A stretch of 64,000 nt of DNA, taken from Paraconiothyrium sp. Pb-2020. Taxonomy: Eukaryota > Ascomycota > Dothideomycetes > Pleosporales > Didymosphaeriaceae. Within the stretch, counting starts at the first letter, position 1. Every line of letters begins with the position of its first letter. The position numbers and the translations under genes were made by a program. Positions 12,501 through 23,120 of this stretch are shown in pieces. The stretch is from NCBI GenBank assembly GCA_022419385.1, contig JAJUBI010000002.1, forward strand, positions 2,976,001 through 3,040,000, in the 5' to 3' direction. Below the pieces are notes generated by a model. The model did no database searches, was not told the origin of the DNA, and worked only from the letters and a program-made list of their open reading frames with translations.

Positions 12501-14631
12501 TAACTCGTTCACTTCCTCATTCTTAGTTGTACCTGCAACGGGCTGGCGCGATTTGAGGGTTGCACGGAAATCTTTCTTCGGCGGAGTATCAGGCTTTGAT
12601 TTTACTGCTGCAGGGGAAAGGGCTGGATCTTTGGTAAATCGAGACGAAGAAATCGTAGGCTTTGTGCCTGTTGTGACAGATGGGCTTTTCGGTATCTCAG
12701 GCTCTGCATTCGGAGATACCGATTCGTTCGTTGCATTGGTGTTGCTGTCATCATTAGCAGGCACGGATGGTTCTGCAGCTACTACAGGTTTCGGTCTCGG
12801 AGATGGGTGCGCTGGTTTTGCGTCTTCGGCCTCGCTCGACTCCTTGTTCGGAGACCCAGGCTTTTTCCCAGGCTTTTCACGCACGCTCTGCAATGCTTCT
12901 GTGGGATTTTCAAGAACAGGCGGTTCTTCTTTCCTAGGAGTTTCGGGCCTACTTCGCAAGCTTACAGGCCTCAGTTGCACCTCCTTGATCGGCGATGATC
13001 TGCCAGAAGCTGTTGAAGAATCAGCAGGTGGGCTCTTTAACGGGCTCACTTTGCCAAGATCTACACTTCCGCGCTGCTGTTTGATGCGATTTATCTCACT
13101 CATCCAGGCGGGCTGTTGGGGAGGTGGCTGTTGGGGCTTCGGAGACTCTGGCTTGTTCAGCGCGCTTTCTAACCAGCTGGACTTTGTGGGGCTCCAACGC
13201 TTCGATGGGCTCGGAGGTGAGGTCTCATCTTGCGGTGCCTGGCCCTCGCTGAACGTAGACGCAACAGACTTGCTACGGCTATGGCGAGGCAACGCTGGCT
13301 TAGCGAACTCTGGTTTCTGTGCGCTGTCCGTAGCGTCCTTGATGATGCCCCCGACACCAGCGCTAGAGCTTGGTCGCGAAGAAGGCTCGATTGAATTATC
13401 TCGGCTCAGGGTGGTTGGTCTCGTGTCCGACCTTGGCAGCGTGCCGTAGGTGCTACCTCTATTACTGAAGGAAGAATTTTGTCTGCTCAGAGTTGGTGGT
13501 GCCTGAGCGCTCCATCTTTTGCTCACACTGTCACTACGCTTCATTATCGCACTCTGGACGAAGCCACCCATGCCTTTTGTGGGAGACACAGGCCGCTCGG
13601 GAGATATCCGCCCTTGCGTCGGCGACATGGCAAGACTGCGCGTCGAAGCGCGGTCGCTTCCATCCACAGAGGATAAACCGTCTGACGGAGGCGCGAACTT
13701 TTGTGCATCTCGCACAGGTAGCGGCGATTTGGTCTTTATGATCGATTCTTCGTCTACGCCAGAGAGCGATGCAGTGGCGGAGATGCGGTTGCCGAGAAGA
13801 GCGTTACTACGGATGGAGCCGCTCGAACGAGGGCTCTCCAACGGCGGAGATGTTGCTCCGGATTCCGCTGTCGAGTCACGCGACATGCCAGGTAGCTGCT
13901 GCTTCCCATATATCGAGCCTACTTCAGAAACGTTGTCTTCCTGTTCCTTCCTGTATGCGGCAGACCCAATTCCCCGATCTGCCGTTTGTTTAAACCAAGA
14001 CGGGTCTTTGGCACCCAAAGATTGCGCTATCTGGGTTCGCGATGTGGGTCGTTCTGGAGAAGTCGGCTCAGAGTTGCGTGGTGAGCTGGCATTCGCCTTG
14101 TCTGAAGGGCTCAATGCGACCGAGATTGGCCTCCGTGTGCTGCCCGATTGCGGCCTTCGCTGCTGCCATGACAGTGTTCCTGAGCGGCCCAGTGCTGCCG
14201 CGCTCGGGATGGGCTTTTTCGGTTCAGTGTCATCAATAAGCTGCGCGGGCGAGCCCGTCAGCTGCTGCAGGGAGTCGTCGCGGGACTGCTCCGGCAATGG
14301 CGGCTCCATGTCTGGCGTTGGCATGTCGGCGAGCTTTTCTTGCACAGTTCGAGGTGTGTCGGCGAGGGAGCGGAGCGATTGGGGCGTGGTGGGCTTGTCG
14401 GGGGACAGAGAGCGGGCTCGTTCTGTTGTCTTATTTAGGCCGTGCGACGCGCAGACAGATTCAAGAAGACGGGGGCATACCTGCTCTGCGCGCGAGTCGC
14501 TCGCTACGGCCCTGTATAAGCTCTTCCTCCAGCTTCTTCACCCGCTCGGCGTCCTGCTGGTCTCGCTGGTCTGACAGCGTCCGCATGCGCTCAAGAAACT
14601 GACGAGGATCGACCTCGTCTGGGTTTGACAT
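9578..14631 (-). CDS. Large gelsolin-repeat protein with DUF4045-type disordered N-terminus
   Basis: Predicted complement(join 9578..9860, 9910..14422, 14481..14631), 1648 residues. Exon 1 encodes MSNPDEVDPRQFLERMRTLS and a short coiled coil. It is joined through a 58-nt intron to ERARSLSPDKPTTPQSL; the phase fits. Residues about 60-1200 are Ser/Pro/Lys-rich and probably disordered, with many SP/TP sites, as in fungal DUF4045 proteins. The C-terminus carries gelsolin-like modules at about 1240-1340 (TEIYLWAGNG), 1355-1450 (KVYLWKGRGC) and 1530-1648 (LEPEHIYVLDAFFEMYIIVG). The final 49-nt intron restores that last core strand. Gelsolin modules bind and remodel actin. The fungal forms are poorly studied, so an actin or cortical role is inferred. 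A tempting 53-nt GT..AG segment near 10066-10118 was not used because removing it breaks the frame. Confidence 0.8.
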
Positions 14632-15055
14632 TGTGAGGGCTGTAGTATGAAGGCCAGTTCCGACTTGCGGCAAGCGCAGGTCCTCGCGTGCGTAAAGGAC
14701 CTCCAAATGAATGTAGTGCTGGGGTGAATTGAAGCTAAACACGCGGACGCTCGGTTCGCTGCGTCTTGGCCGGCAGCCACCCTGGTCGTTTCGAATCTGA
14801 TGAAACGCAGATCGTGGAGGGACTCGAGGGAGCAAGCGAGCGACACTGGCACCAGCACCGGCGTGGGAAACGTGCAAGTCGAGGGGGTGTGCCTCGGTGG
14901 AGGTGCGGCTACTTGTTTGTTTTGCTTGTCTCCATTTCCCAGCTGACGGCGTCCGAGACCGTTGGCGCGCTTGTGACGGGCGCGCCGCCCACAACTCAAC
15001 CAGGGAACCGTACGGGTAGCCCCTTGCCGCCGCCAACACGCTGGCCCAGCTCACT
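14632..15055. other. Promoter region of the gelsolin-like gene and 3' flank of ARL2
   Basis: This 424-base spacer separates two genes in tandem on the minus strand. Open frames in it are non-conserved upstream extensions of the gelsolin-like exon 1 frame. Confidence 0.5.
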
Positions 15056-15849
15056 TCAGTACAAGAACAGCCTGCTTTTCGCGTCCTGCACCACCCACTG
15101 CAGCCCTTCTTGCAGGTTCGTGCCCGTCATGGCGCTGCACGCCATGATGGTCCATTTGTGCGTTTTGATAGCGTCGAGCCGGAGGCCCTGCGCCGCGTTA
15201 TTGGCCCGATAACCGGCCTTGCACATCACACTGCACGTACCTGTCGTACCTCGTCTTCTGTCATGGCGCCTGAGACGTCGCTCTTGTTCTTGAACACGAG
15301 CAAGCTTGCGCCCATGAGCCGCTGCATGTGTTAGCCTGCGATGCCCGCCTCCATGCTGTCTCGACGCACCTCCTCGAGCAATAGCCCCTCCAGCTCACGC
15401 CGGCAGTCGTCGACCCGCTCACGGTCGGTGGCATCGACGACCCAGATGAGCGTGTCGGTCTTCTCGAAGTAGTTCTTCCAGTATGTTCGCAGCGTCTTCT
15501 GGCCGCCCACGTCCCCTTTGTTGTCAGCCTCGACACTGACCAACGTGGAAGCCTCATACAGATGTTCAGTTTGTAGCTTCATCCGTCAGTGTCCACTCGT
15601 CCTAGCCGTGCGTATACTCGCCTTACCCGTCGTAATCAATTGTCTTTATGATAAAACCCAGCGTCGGACTGACGCTGTTGACATCCTCATCCATGATTTT
15701 CTTGACTATGGTCGTCTTTCCTGCGTTGTCCAGCCCGCTAGTCCCAATCAGCAGCGGTAATTTGGAAACTGTAGTCGCTGAAATTCCTACAGCATCAATA
15801 TCCTCATCTCCTTGTCCTTTAGACGTGCTTTTCGTAAGATTGATAGCAT
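15056..15849 (-). CDS. ARL2: ADP-ribosylation-factor-like GTPase ARL2 (Alp41/Cin4 homologue)
   Basis: Predicted complement(join 15056..15187, 15241..15321, 15370..15515, 15560..15576, 15627..15737, 15791..15849), 181 residues against about 184 in the family. All phases close. Conserved sequence runs from MLSILRKARLKDKEMRIL to the C-terminal LFLY. GTPase motifs are present: GLDNAGKTT (P-loop), WDVGGQ (switch II), NKSD (guanine specificity) and CSAMT. Residue 2 is Leu rather than Gly, so N-myristoylation is not expected, as is normal for Arl2. Arl2 works with tubulin-folding cofactors, chiefly cofactor D, in alpha/beta-tubulin assembly and microtubule integrity. The gene is intron-dense. Its third exon is only 17 nt, and the Trp codon of WDVGGQ is split by intron 3. 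The 44-nt intron 3 is near the lower size limit. Confidence 0.92.
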
Positions 15850-16554
15850 CTTTATGCTGTCGCGTGTTGCAGTGACCGACTTCCAGGCAGAATCGGTCTT
15901 TCGAGTGGAGTGGTGCGGTCGGCGTCGGCTAAACTTTCCACTCACGGACGAGCGTGCACATCTCGACAACGTACACAAAAGACACGCTCGCCTCGATATG
16001 AGAGTTCCTACTGGCGATAGGCTCTCTCGGTTGCATCACTACAGCTGATCCGTGCAGGATGCGAATCTCGTCGAACAAGCGAGAGAGACGCATACCGACC
16101 CTGATCACGCGAACCTCTCACTCGACTCCGAGCCATGGCATGCCTCTTTAGGCTTTCTATAGAGCACTGGCACAAGTAAGAGCCCTGGAGAATAGTTGGA
16201 ACGTGATTGGCGCTTTTGCCATGGCTCACTCGGATTCTCTCACCTGCTGGAGCTACGGGTGGCCCAGGCAGCACCCATGTGTACATAAGGGCTGCCCTTG
16301 AGCTTCTTTCAATACACTTCCCTGTCATATCTTCTGCTCTCTCTTCTGCATACATACAAGTCCGGTCTGAACCTGCAGTGTATCGGGATTTCGGGACCTC
16401 GGGAGTACGCGCCTCACGTGCTCTCGAAAAGCTGGGCCCACTGGTAGAGGAAGTCGCTACCATGGCACACTTCGCAAGGGTGTCCCGCGAGATGATATAT
16501 GAAGCACAGCCTTTGCTTCGAGTCGATGACAGTGCCCGACTGTTGCAACACAAT
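15850..16554. other. Divergent promoter region between ARL2 and the GNAT-like gene
   Basis: About 700 bases lie between two divergently transcribed genes. The frame leading into the GNAT-like gene is open from about 16207, but it lacks family-like sequence and is treated as leader. Confidence 0.45.
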
Positions 16555-18965
16555 ATGGCCCAGCCAAACATTCCCGCCGCGAACCAGCCGACCTGGCAGC
16601 AGGAGCAGAGATTCGGAGCGCCTAAGGTATGTGAGTCCAGCCCAGCTATTTAGTCAGTGCCAACAAACCTGGGCTTCCTTTACGCACCCGGCCACCTCTT
16701 TGCTAACATATTGCAGAACCTCACCAAGAATCACAGGTGGCAGAAGTTCGATGTCCACGCCAACAGAGTAGTAGACGATACCAGCGGCCCGGACTCACCT
16801 GCCCGCCTGGCCCCTTCTCCCCTTCACCAGGTCGCGCCTTTCACTCCAGCACCCTCTGAATCCGCTCACGGTACTCCATTTCCCAACGGCAAAAATTCTC
16901 AACACCATCCTAGACCTCTCAAAGATCACCGAAGCAAGCCGGAGATGGTTTCTCGCTATGTTCCCCCTCATGTGCGCAAGAAGCAGCGCAAAGACAAAGC
17001 CGGGCAGCCAGATTCTGCGGACCTGGCCCTAGACATGAAGGCACTGGATTTGGAGGGTGCCGAACCCTCACAAGCACAAGCCGCGCAGCCAAAGCTGTAA
17101 GTCAATCCCATCTATCTATATTGCCTCACGTCTGACGCCTTACGCCGACGTGGGCAATGGACTGCATCATAGAACTGATGCATCTCTAGCTCGACTGTGA
17201 ACAATCGTCCGAAGGCGCCGCTTTCGCCCCCTTCTTCTCCAGCAGAGCAGCAAGCCCAGATGAATGCGGCATGGGGCTTCGACGAAGTCAAACCAAAGCC
17301 TCCACCGCAGGTAGACGTCAGGCGCAAGGGTCGTCACGTTTGGCCAAAGAATCGCGACATGAAGCCGGTATCAGACGATGAGGACGAAGGCGGCGTTGAG
17401 TGCAGGTCGGATAGCAACGGCGATCCAGACTACGATGTGAAGAAGCTCGTAGACTGGAACGGAGATTGGATTCCACCACCAGAAAGTTGGGCGGCTCGCC
17501 ACGCTTTCACTGATCGCCATTTCGGATCAGGAATCGAAAAATGGATCAACGGTCACGATACGACCTGTACCGTTAATCTGTCCGACCTGCTCACACTGCC
17601 TGATTTCCTTGGTGTTGAGGTAAGTTACAATGCAATATGGCACTCCAAGATTGGCACAACATAAAACGGCACTGTCCGGGATCTTTGACTTGAGAGTGTG
17701 CATGCATCTTATAAGTGCCCTGCTAATACAACGTATAGGTCCCAGGAGGCGTCGTCTTGATCGATGGCGTGATCACCGCCCAACAGACTATCAACAAGGA
17801 AATAGCCCCTCGAAGCTGGATCCCCACCAAGATCGAGGGGGATGCGCCGCAGTCTTTCTGGCACGCGTTTCCTACCCGTGCTCCTTCACCACTCAGCGAC
17901 ATCGACATCACCGAAAATCGCCCGTTTTGGGAGGAATATTCAAAGGACAACACAGAGAGCTTCCTCAACCCGCTCCAACATCCGGATAAGCCACAACTCG
18001 ATTTTAATGACGCCGAGAATTCCAAGCCAGGTGCAAGAAAGTCAGCAACGCAACATATAAGGGCTGTCGATGAGAAGAACCAAGCGCGTAAGAGGAGGCG
18101 TTTGGCAAAGCAGAACAGGGAACGCCCAATGCAAGAGCAGCTGCCCCGCGATCCTGGCTATCGCCCAACTAGCAATGTATACTTACGGCCGGTCATCGCG
18201 GCTGACGCAAAGGGTATTCAAGTGAGTCGTGCTATTGGATTATGTCCTGTGCTGTCTCAGGATACATCCCTTTTTTTCGTCATATTCAGCGATATTGACT
18301 TGCTACGTAGGAGCTCTACAACCAATACGTTGATAAGACGATCAGCGCGCCGGAGTTCACGCCCCGATCTCGAAAGGATATTGTAGAGCGAATCCGCACT
18401 ATCACCGACGACGAAGGCCTTCCATACATCGTTGCAGTGCACAAAGGTCTTCACCCCAGGGGTCCTCAGGATTTTGTCAACGAGCACATTGTCGGTATCG
18501 CGTACATTGATGACTTCGTCGACAGGGGCAGCATGTATCGCTTCACATTCGAGCTGGAATGCTACATCCATCCAGACTTTGTGCGCCAAAACATAGCCAA
18601 GTGTCTCTTTGACCGTATCCTTGAGATGGTCAATACTAGCTACCCGGCGAAAGGCGGCTATGAATGGATCAATCGCGGCGAATACCTCAAGCATGGTTCC
18701 AGCCGGGTCGTCAAGGTAATCAACTGTAATGTTCCTCACGAGGAGGGCGACGACATGGTCTGGATGACCGATTTTATGAGAAAATTCAAGTTTCGCAAGG
18801 CTGGCCACCTCTTCAAGATGGGTTACAAGTATGGAAAAATGTAAGTTACCGTCTACCTGTGGATCCCAATATGCTACTAACGGTCGTAGCATCGACGTCA
18901 CTATCTACCAGCACGAGACGAGCGAGATCATCGACTCCAGTGTCCCTCCGCTGCAGCCTCTCTAA
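16555..18965 (+). CDS. Protein with a C-terminal GNAT-like (acetyltransferase-fold) domain
   Basis: Predicted join 16555..16626, 16717..17096, 17190..17619, 17739..18221, 18311..18840, 18890..18965, 656 residues, all phases closed. The start MAQPNIPAANQPTW was chosen because upstream in-frame sequence looks non-coding. Residues 1-310 are mostly disordered, with a basic motif SRYVPPHVRKKQRKDK. A central Lys/Arg stretch (NQARKRRRLAKQNRER) may be a nuclear signal. The C-terminal part, from about SNVYLRPVIAADAKGIQELY, follows a GNAT pattern: a helix, a beta segment PYIVAVHKG, then IVGIAYIDDFVDRG and YRFTFELECYIHPDFVRQN. The segment where GNAT enzymes carry R/Q-x-x-G-x-G/A reads RQNIAKCL and lacks the usual glycines, so acetyl-CoA binding is uncertain. 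Substrate and role are unknown. Confidence 0.7.
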
Positions 18966-19635
18966 GGGCTGGGTATATCATAGCCTTCTCCACGACAAGC
19001 TGCGGCTTCAGTCGCATACTCGGCAAGAAAGGCCCTCCACGAGATTATATACCCGTTCAATCTTCTGGTACTTTTTCGGTTCTCGTGTTCCAGATCGTGC
19101 ATTACACTAATAACCCACTTTGTTTTTTTTTTTTTTTTTTTTTTTTTTTGCCTTGCAGCACCCCGACGACCTTCTTAGCCTGGTTCATCTGCCATCTAGG
19201 GCGATGCAGAGCTTGGGCCTGCTCACGTATGTCAGGCACATTGAAGCCTTTCAAGCTCTCTTGAAAAACCTAAGGAACTCACGTCCGGCTTGTCAGTATG
19301 TTTCAGGTTTGCTGCGAGCGGTAAATGTAGACTAGCGAAATTGATTGATACTGCGACAAGTGCCAACGTTGACGGCATTCCCATGACATGCGTATTGTAC
19401 TGTGACATGCTTTTCGTGTTAAGAATCCTATAAACAAAAGTGTAACAAGGAGACGAAACACTAAAGGTTCGGAGCTCCGCCAATTATGCTGTCTTTCGAC
19501 TATTTCCGCAGTAATCTGTACGAATTGACGTCCTCTAATCAGTATCACGGACAGCAATACCGATTGTTGCACCTCGTCCTCTTCCACACTTTCTCTCCAT
19601 CCCGCCATACCCTCCCTCCCATGCTCTTCCTCGCA
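18966..19635. other. Convergent 3' intergenic region with a poly-T tract
   Basis: This lies between the ends of the GNAT-like gene (plus) and YSH1 (minus). It contains a T homopolymer at 19123-19149 and no credible gene. Confidence 0.55.
19123..19149. repeat. Poly-T homopolymer (27 T)
   Basis: There is an uninterrupted run of T, preceded by TTTG at 19119-19122. It lies in the 3' flank between convergent genes, where it could be a length-variable microsatellite or simply an A/T-rich 3' element. Confidence 0.9.
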
Positions 19636-22621
19636 CTACGTCCATAGCCCACTGACCGTCTCCACGCCTCGATCCACTACGGCTTTAACCCTCGCCTTGA
19701 GCGTCTTGTTCGCGCACTCGACGTCCAAGTCCTCCAACCACACACGCGCCGTGTACTTGTAGAGCTTAATCTCAATTCCGGGCACCGGGATGCCTAGATT
19801 ATGCAGACGTCGCAGCTCGAATTTGTCTTCTGCGGATATCGTAGGTGTGACGCTCGGCGCCGCGGCGACGGAGTACGGCTCGCTAATTTCCATGGCTGTG
19901 CCGTTGGGGACCTCTGCAGTGGTGCCTAAGGGGACGAGTGGTGGGAGGGATATGGATGTGCGGGGAATGGAAAGTGGCATAATGGCGTCAGCACCGAATT
20001 GGTTTTCGAGGATGAGAAAGAGGCGGTCGAGGCGGGAGGAGGGGTCGGCGGTGCGGTGCGGGTGCGGGGATCTGAATCGGTGGGATAGGGTGTCGTGGTT
20101 CTCGAGATTGTTGTTTTGAGAGTGGGAGTGGGAGTGTTGGCGTGAGGATTCTGAGAGTGTTAGCATATGATCCGTTTGAGGTCACAAGAAGTGTATACTC
20201 ACGCTTTACGGCCGCTGGCGAGCTCTCCACAGTACAAAGCGCGGCAAGAACTGCGTCCGCGATTCCGTCGTTGATGACGTTGCCCTCCCACTCGACCTCA
20301 ACGAGACCGTTCGACTTGCACAGCACGTTCACGCAGTCCATGACGACGTACTTCGTACTCGACCTGCTGATCTCTTCGTCTGCGTCTTCTTTCATCCCAT
20401 TGCCGTTTACCTTGCCGTTGATGGCCGCATCTGTAATCTCTTCTTCCTTGATAGCGCCGAATGCGCCTTCAAGCACCCACCGAATCAGATCTATGCCCAC
20501 GGCCGACAGCCTCATGTGCTGCCGACAAACAATCGTCGTGGTCGTCAGGCCAGCGTACTCCTTCAAATCCTCAGGTGCCATGAACGAAAGCTTGAAATCG
20601 GTTTCCTGTTGAATGAGTACTCCGCTGATGAGATTCGGTTGCTCCTCAATATCACCGTTCTCTTCACCGTCGGTTTGAAGGCGAGGTACAGGTGGCGATA
20701 TGGAGGCGAGCTTGCCGACGACCTTGGCGATCTTGTCGGTTCTGAAGGGAATGCGGACTTCTTCACAGTTGGCAGGGGACAATATCCTGACAGGAACTTT
20801 CCTGTGCGCGTTGAAGCCGAGAAGTTTAGATTTTAGGCGATTCATGTTGCCTTTCTCGCCGTGGACTAGAATCTAGAGTCAAAGCGGTCAGCTCAAAAAT
20901 CGTTTGCTTATTACGCTGCGATCAACCAATGAAGAAACCAAGACTCACAACAACAGGCGCGTTGACTTCTGCCACGAATTCCATGTTCTCCTTGCCGTCA
21001 ACATGCGCTGCGAAACTGTATTCTTGAACAGTGCATCGCCGTGGGATCCTTTTCTGTTCGTTCTCGGTTTGCCCTGGACGACGCGACTGATTGCCCCGTT
21101 GCGTAATGCAAGGTATTTCTTCGGGCTCCTTTACAATTTCCTTGGCCATGGTGCCTTCAACGGAATAGCCCGTTATAACAACACCATTCCTAGGGTCTGG
21201 AGCCCACTTCTCAAGCAGCTCTCGTGAGGTACCTGACTGCATCATGCCTGGCGAAGCCAACATGACGCATCCGCCCACATCGTCAAAGCGCTCAAGCGAC
21301 TTCAGACTACGCACAAAGCGGAAGTCCCACGGTCCTCCTTTGCTCACATCGCCTGCTGCTTCGGCTTCCGCCATGCGCTCGCGGAAGAGGCGCTTGATGT
21401 TGTCGTTCATGGCGGAGACGTACGTCTGGTAGACAACCATACATTTCCGCGCCAAACTGGAATTGTAGTAGATCGGAATCTTTTGATATTCTGGGTGTTT
21501 TGCCCAGTATTCATCTAAGATCAGGAGTAGCTCCTGAGCACGGCCAAGGGCGAAAACAGGGAGGAGGGCGCGACCGCCGCGATTGAGAATATCCGTGATG
21601 GACTTCATCAACTGGGCTTCACGCTGGACTCGTGGAGTATGTGTCGAGATACCGAAAGTGGATTCGGTGATGAGGACATCGATCTTGACGTCCTTGGGTA
21701 TGGAAGCTGACACCAAATGTCGGTCGTCTTCTCGGGAGTAATCACCTGTGAAGAGGATCTTCAGGCCCGCAATTTCAATTTGGAACATTGCTGCGCCCAA
21801 GACGTGACCCGCTGGGTACGGAGTTATCCGAATCCCGGAGACTGTGTGTGTCGTATAAAAGTCGATCGCCTCGATCATGGGGAATGTGTTGGTGTGATCT
21901 TGCTCGGTGTACATTTGTATCTTGTTCTCTGCGGAGCTAGACATGTTGCCTACTCGGACGGAGTCTGAAATGAGCCATTTGTAAATGGCCTTTGTGGGGT
22001 GCGTCATGAAAACGCGGCCGCTGAAGTTAGTCTTCGCGAGAACATATGGTAAAGACGCGGCATGATCGACGTGGAAACTTCCCATTGTTAGCAGTCTGCA
22101 GAGGTCATCTGGTGTCTGGGGTAGGGTCGCTGATGCAGATACTATGTACATGCTAGTAGGTGATGGTGGGAAGAGGCACATCACCAGTCGAACAGTATAA
22201 TGCAAATATATTCCATTGGTTCTCGTATACATGTAGCCTGATGTCCGCAAGGTCCGACTGCAGTGATGCGCCAAGCTTGTCCCCAAAGCCCAAAAGACTG
22301 CGTACAGGAACCGAAGTACTTACTGTGATATCAGAAGCACATCTACAGTGCTCAGATCAAAGTCGTCGTAAAAGGGCATGGCCTGTAACCCCTCATGAGC
22401 GGGGTGCATGCCAGCATCGAGCTACCAGCGTCAGCAATGCCACATATATCTCTTGAGGTATCTTTTACGCACCATGACCGTCTTGCCTTGTACTGTATGA
22501 TATGGCACGATCGCCCGACTTCGTTGCCGCCTCCTAAACAAAGGAACATGAGCTCGTCGGAGGGGTCTACTGGGTCCTCCTCGACCGGCGCCATCGCCGC
22601 CGCCTTCCGCTTTGTCGCCAT
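19636..22621 (-). CDS. YSH1: Pre-mRNA 3'-end endonuclease YSH1 (CPSF73), with a 1-nt frame defect in exon 1
   Basis: Predicted complement(join 19636..20150, 20203..20872, 20949..22077, 22324..22421, 22473..22621), about 853 residues if the missing nucleotide is allowed for. It is the metallo-beta-lactamase/beta-CASP nuclease of the cleavage and polyadenylation factor and cuts pre-mRNA before polyadenylation. Visible signatures include LGGGNEVGRSC, LDAGMHPAHEGL, the HFHVDHAAS zinc motif, PAGHVLGAAMF, FTGDYSREDDRHL and ITESTFG. The beta-CASP region has PVFALGRAQELL and GCVMLASPGMMQSG, and a C-terminal domain follows. Exon 1 is 149 nt where the family needs 150: the codons for HIIQYK and GKTVM are both present but one base is missing at the GG near 22486-22487. 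No intron rescues it. The first His codon of HFHVDH is split by a 246-nt intron. YSH1 is normally essential, so a sequencing error or a second intact copy is likely. Confidence 0.9.
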
Positions 22622-23120
22622 GCTCGTAACTCTGCCAGGTGGTTATGGTCTGAAAGGCAACGAAGTTGTAAGCTACGGAGCTACGCACGACGCGTCGTAA
22701 GTGGTCGCACTTTACGCGGCGCAAAGGCTGGTCTACAGGGTTGCGATCATCGGTTGGAAAGCGCAGACGCTTCTTTGGTAGCCTTACAGCAGCAGCGTCG
22801 GTGGAAAGCGAGATGGGTGAGTAAGAGAGGCCACACGACGTGCAATCGAGGACTGTGAAAGGCAGCAGGCGTTGTCCTTCGTTGTTCGCGACGCCGACGA
22901 TTAGCCGAGGGCCGTGCGCCCGCGACTTCCCTCGTTTGCGACTGCTCATGCTCCTCCACCAAACACGCAGTTGCCCGCAACACCCGCCTTTTCTTGCTCA
23001 CCCGACCGCCCTGTAGCTTTATCGAGCCATCTTCGAAGACCGCGCCCGTCAGCGGATGAGCAGCCGATAGAAGCGCCGCCACACCGCGAGAGGGAACGAG
23101 CATCGCGCTCGCTGCCCATC
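22622..23120. promoter_or_regulatory. Shared divergent promoter of YSH1 and TAF4
   Basis: This 499-base region separates two head-to-head genes for core transcription and RNA-processing factors. The TAF4-side frame is open from 22914, but the likely initiator is the ATG at 23121. No TATA element is obvious. Confidence 0.5.

Noticed and set aside
13519..14574. 351-codon plus-strand frame inside the gelsolin-like gene
   Set aside because: Antisense shadow of a Ser/Pro-rich coding region, like the frames at 12484-13449 and 11815-12291.
16207..16554. N-terminal extension of the GNAT-like gene
   Set aside because: In frame and open, but the sequence is unlike the rest of the protein and overlaps the divergent promoter; the ATG at 16555 is preferred.
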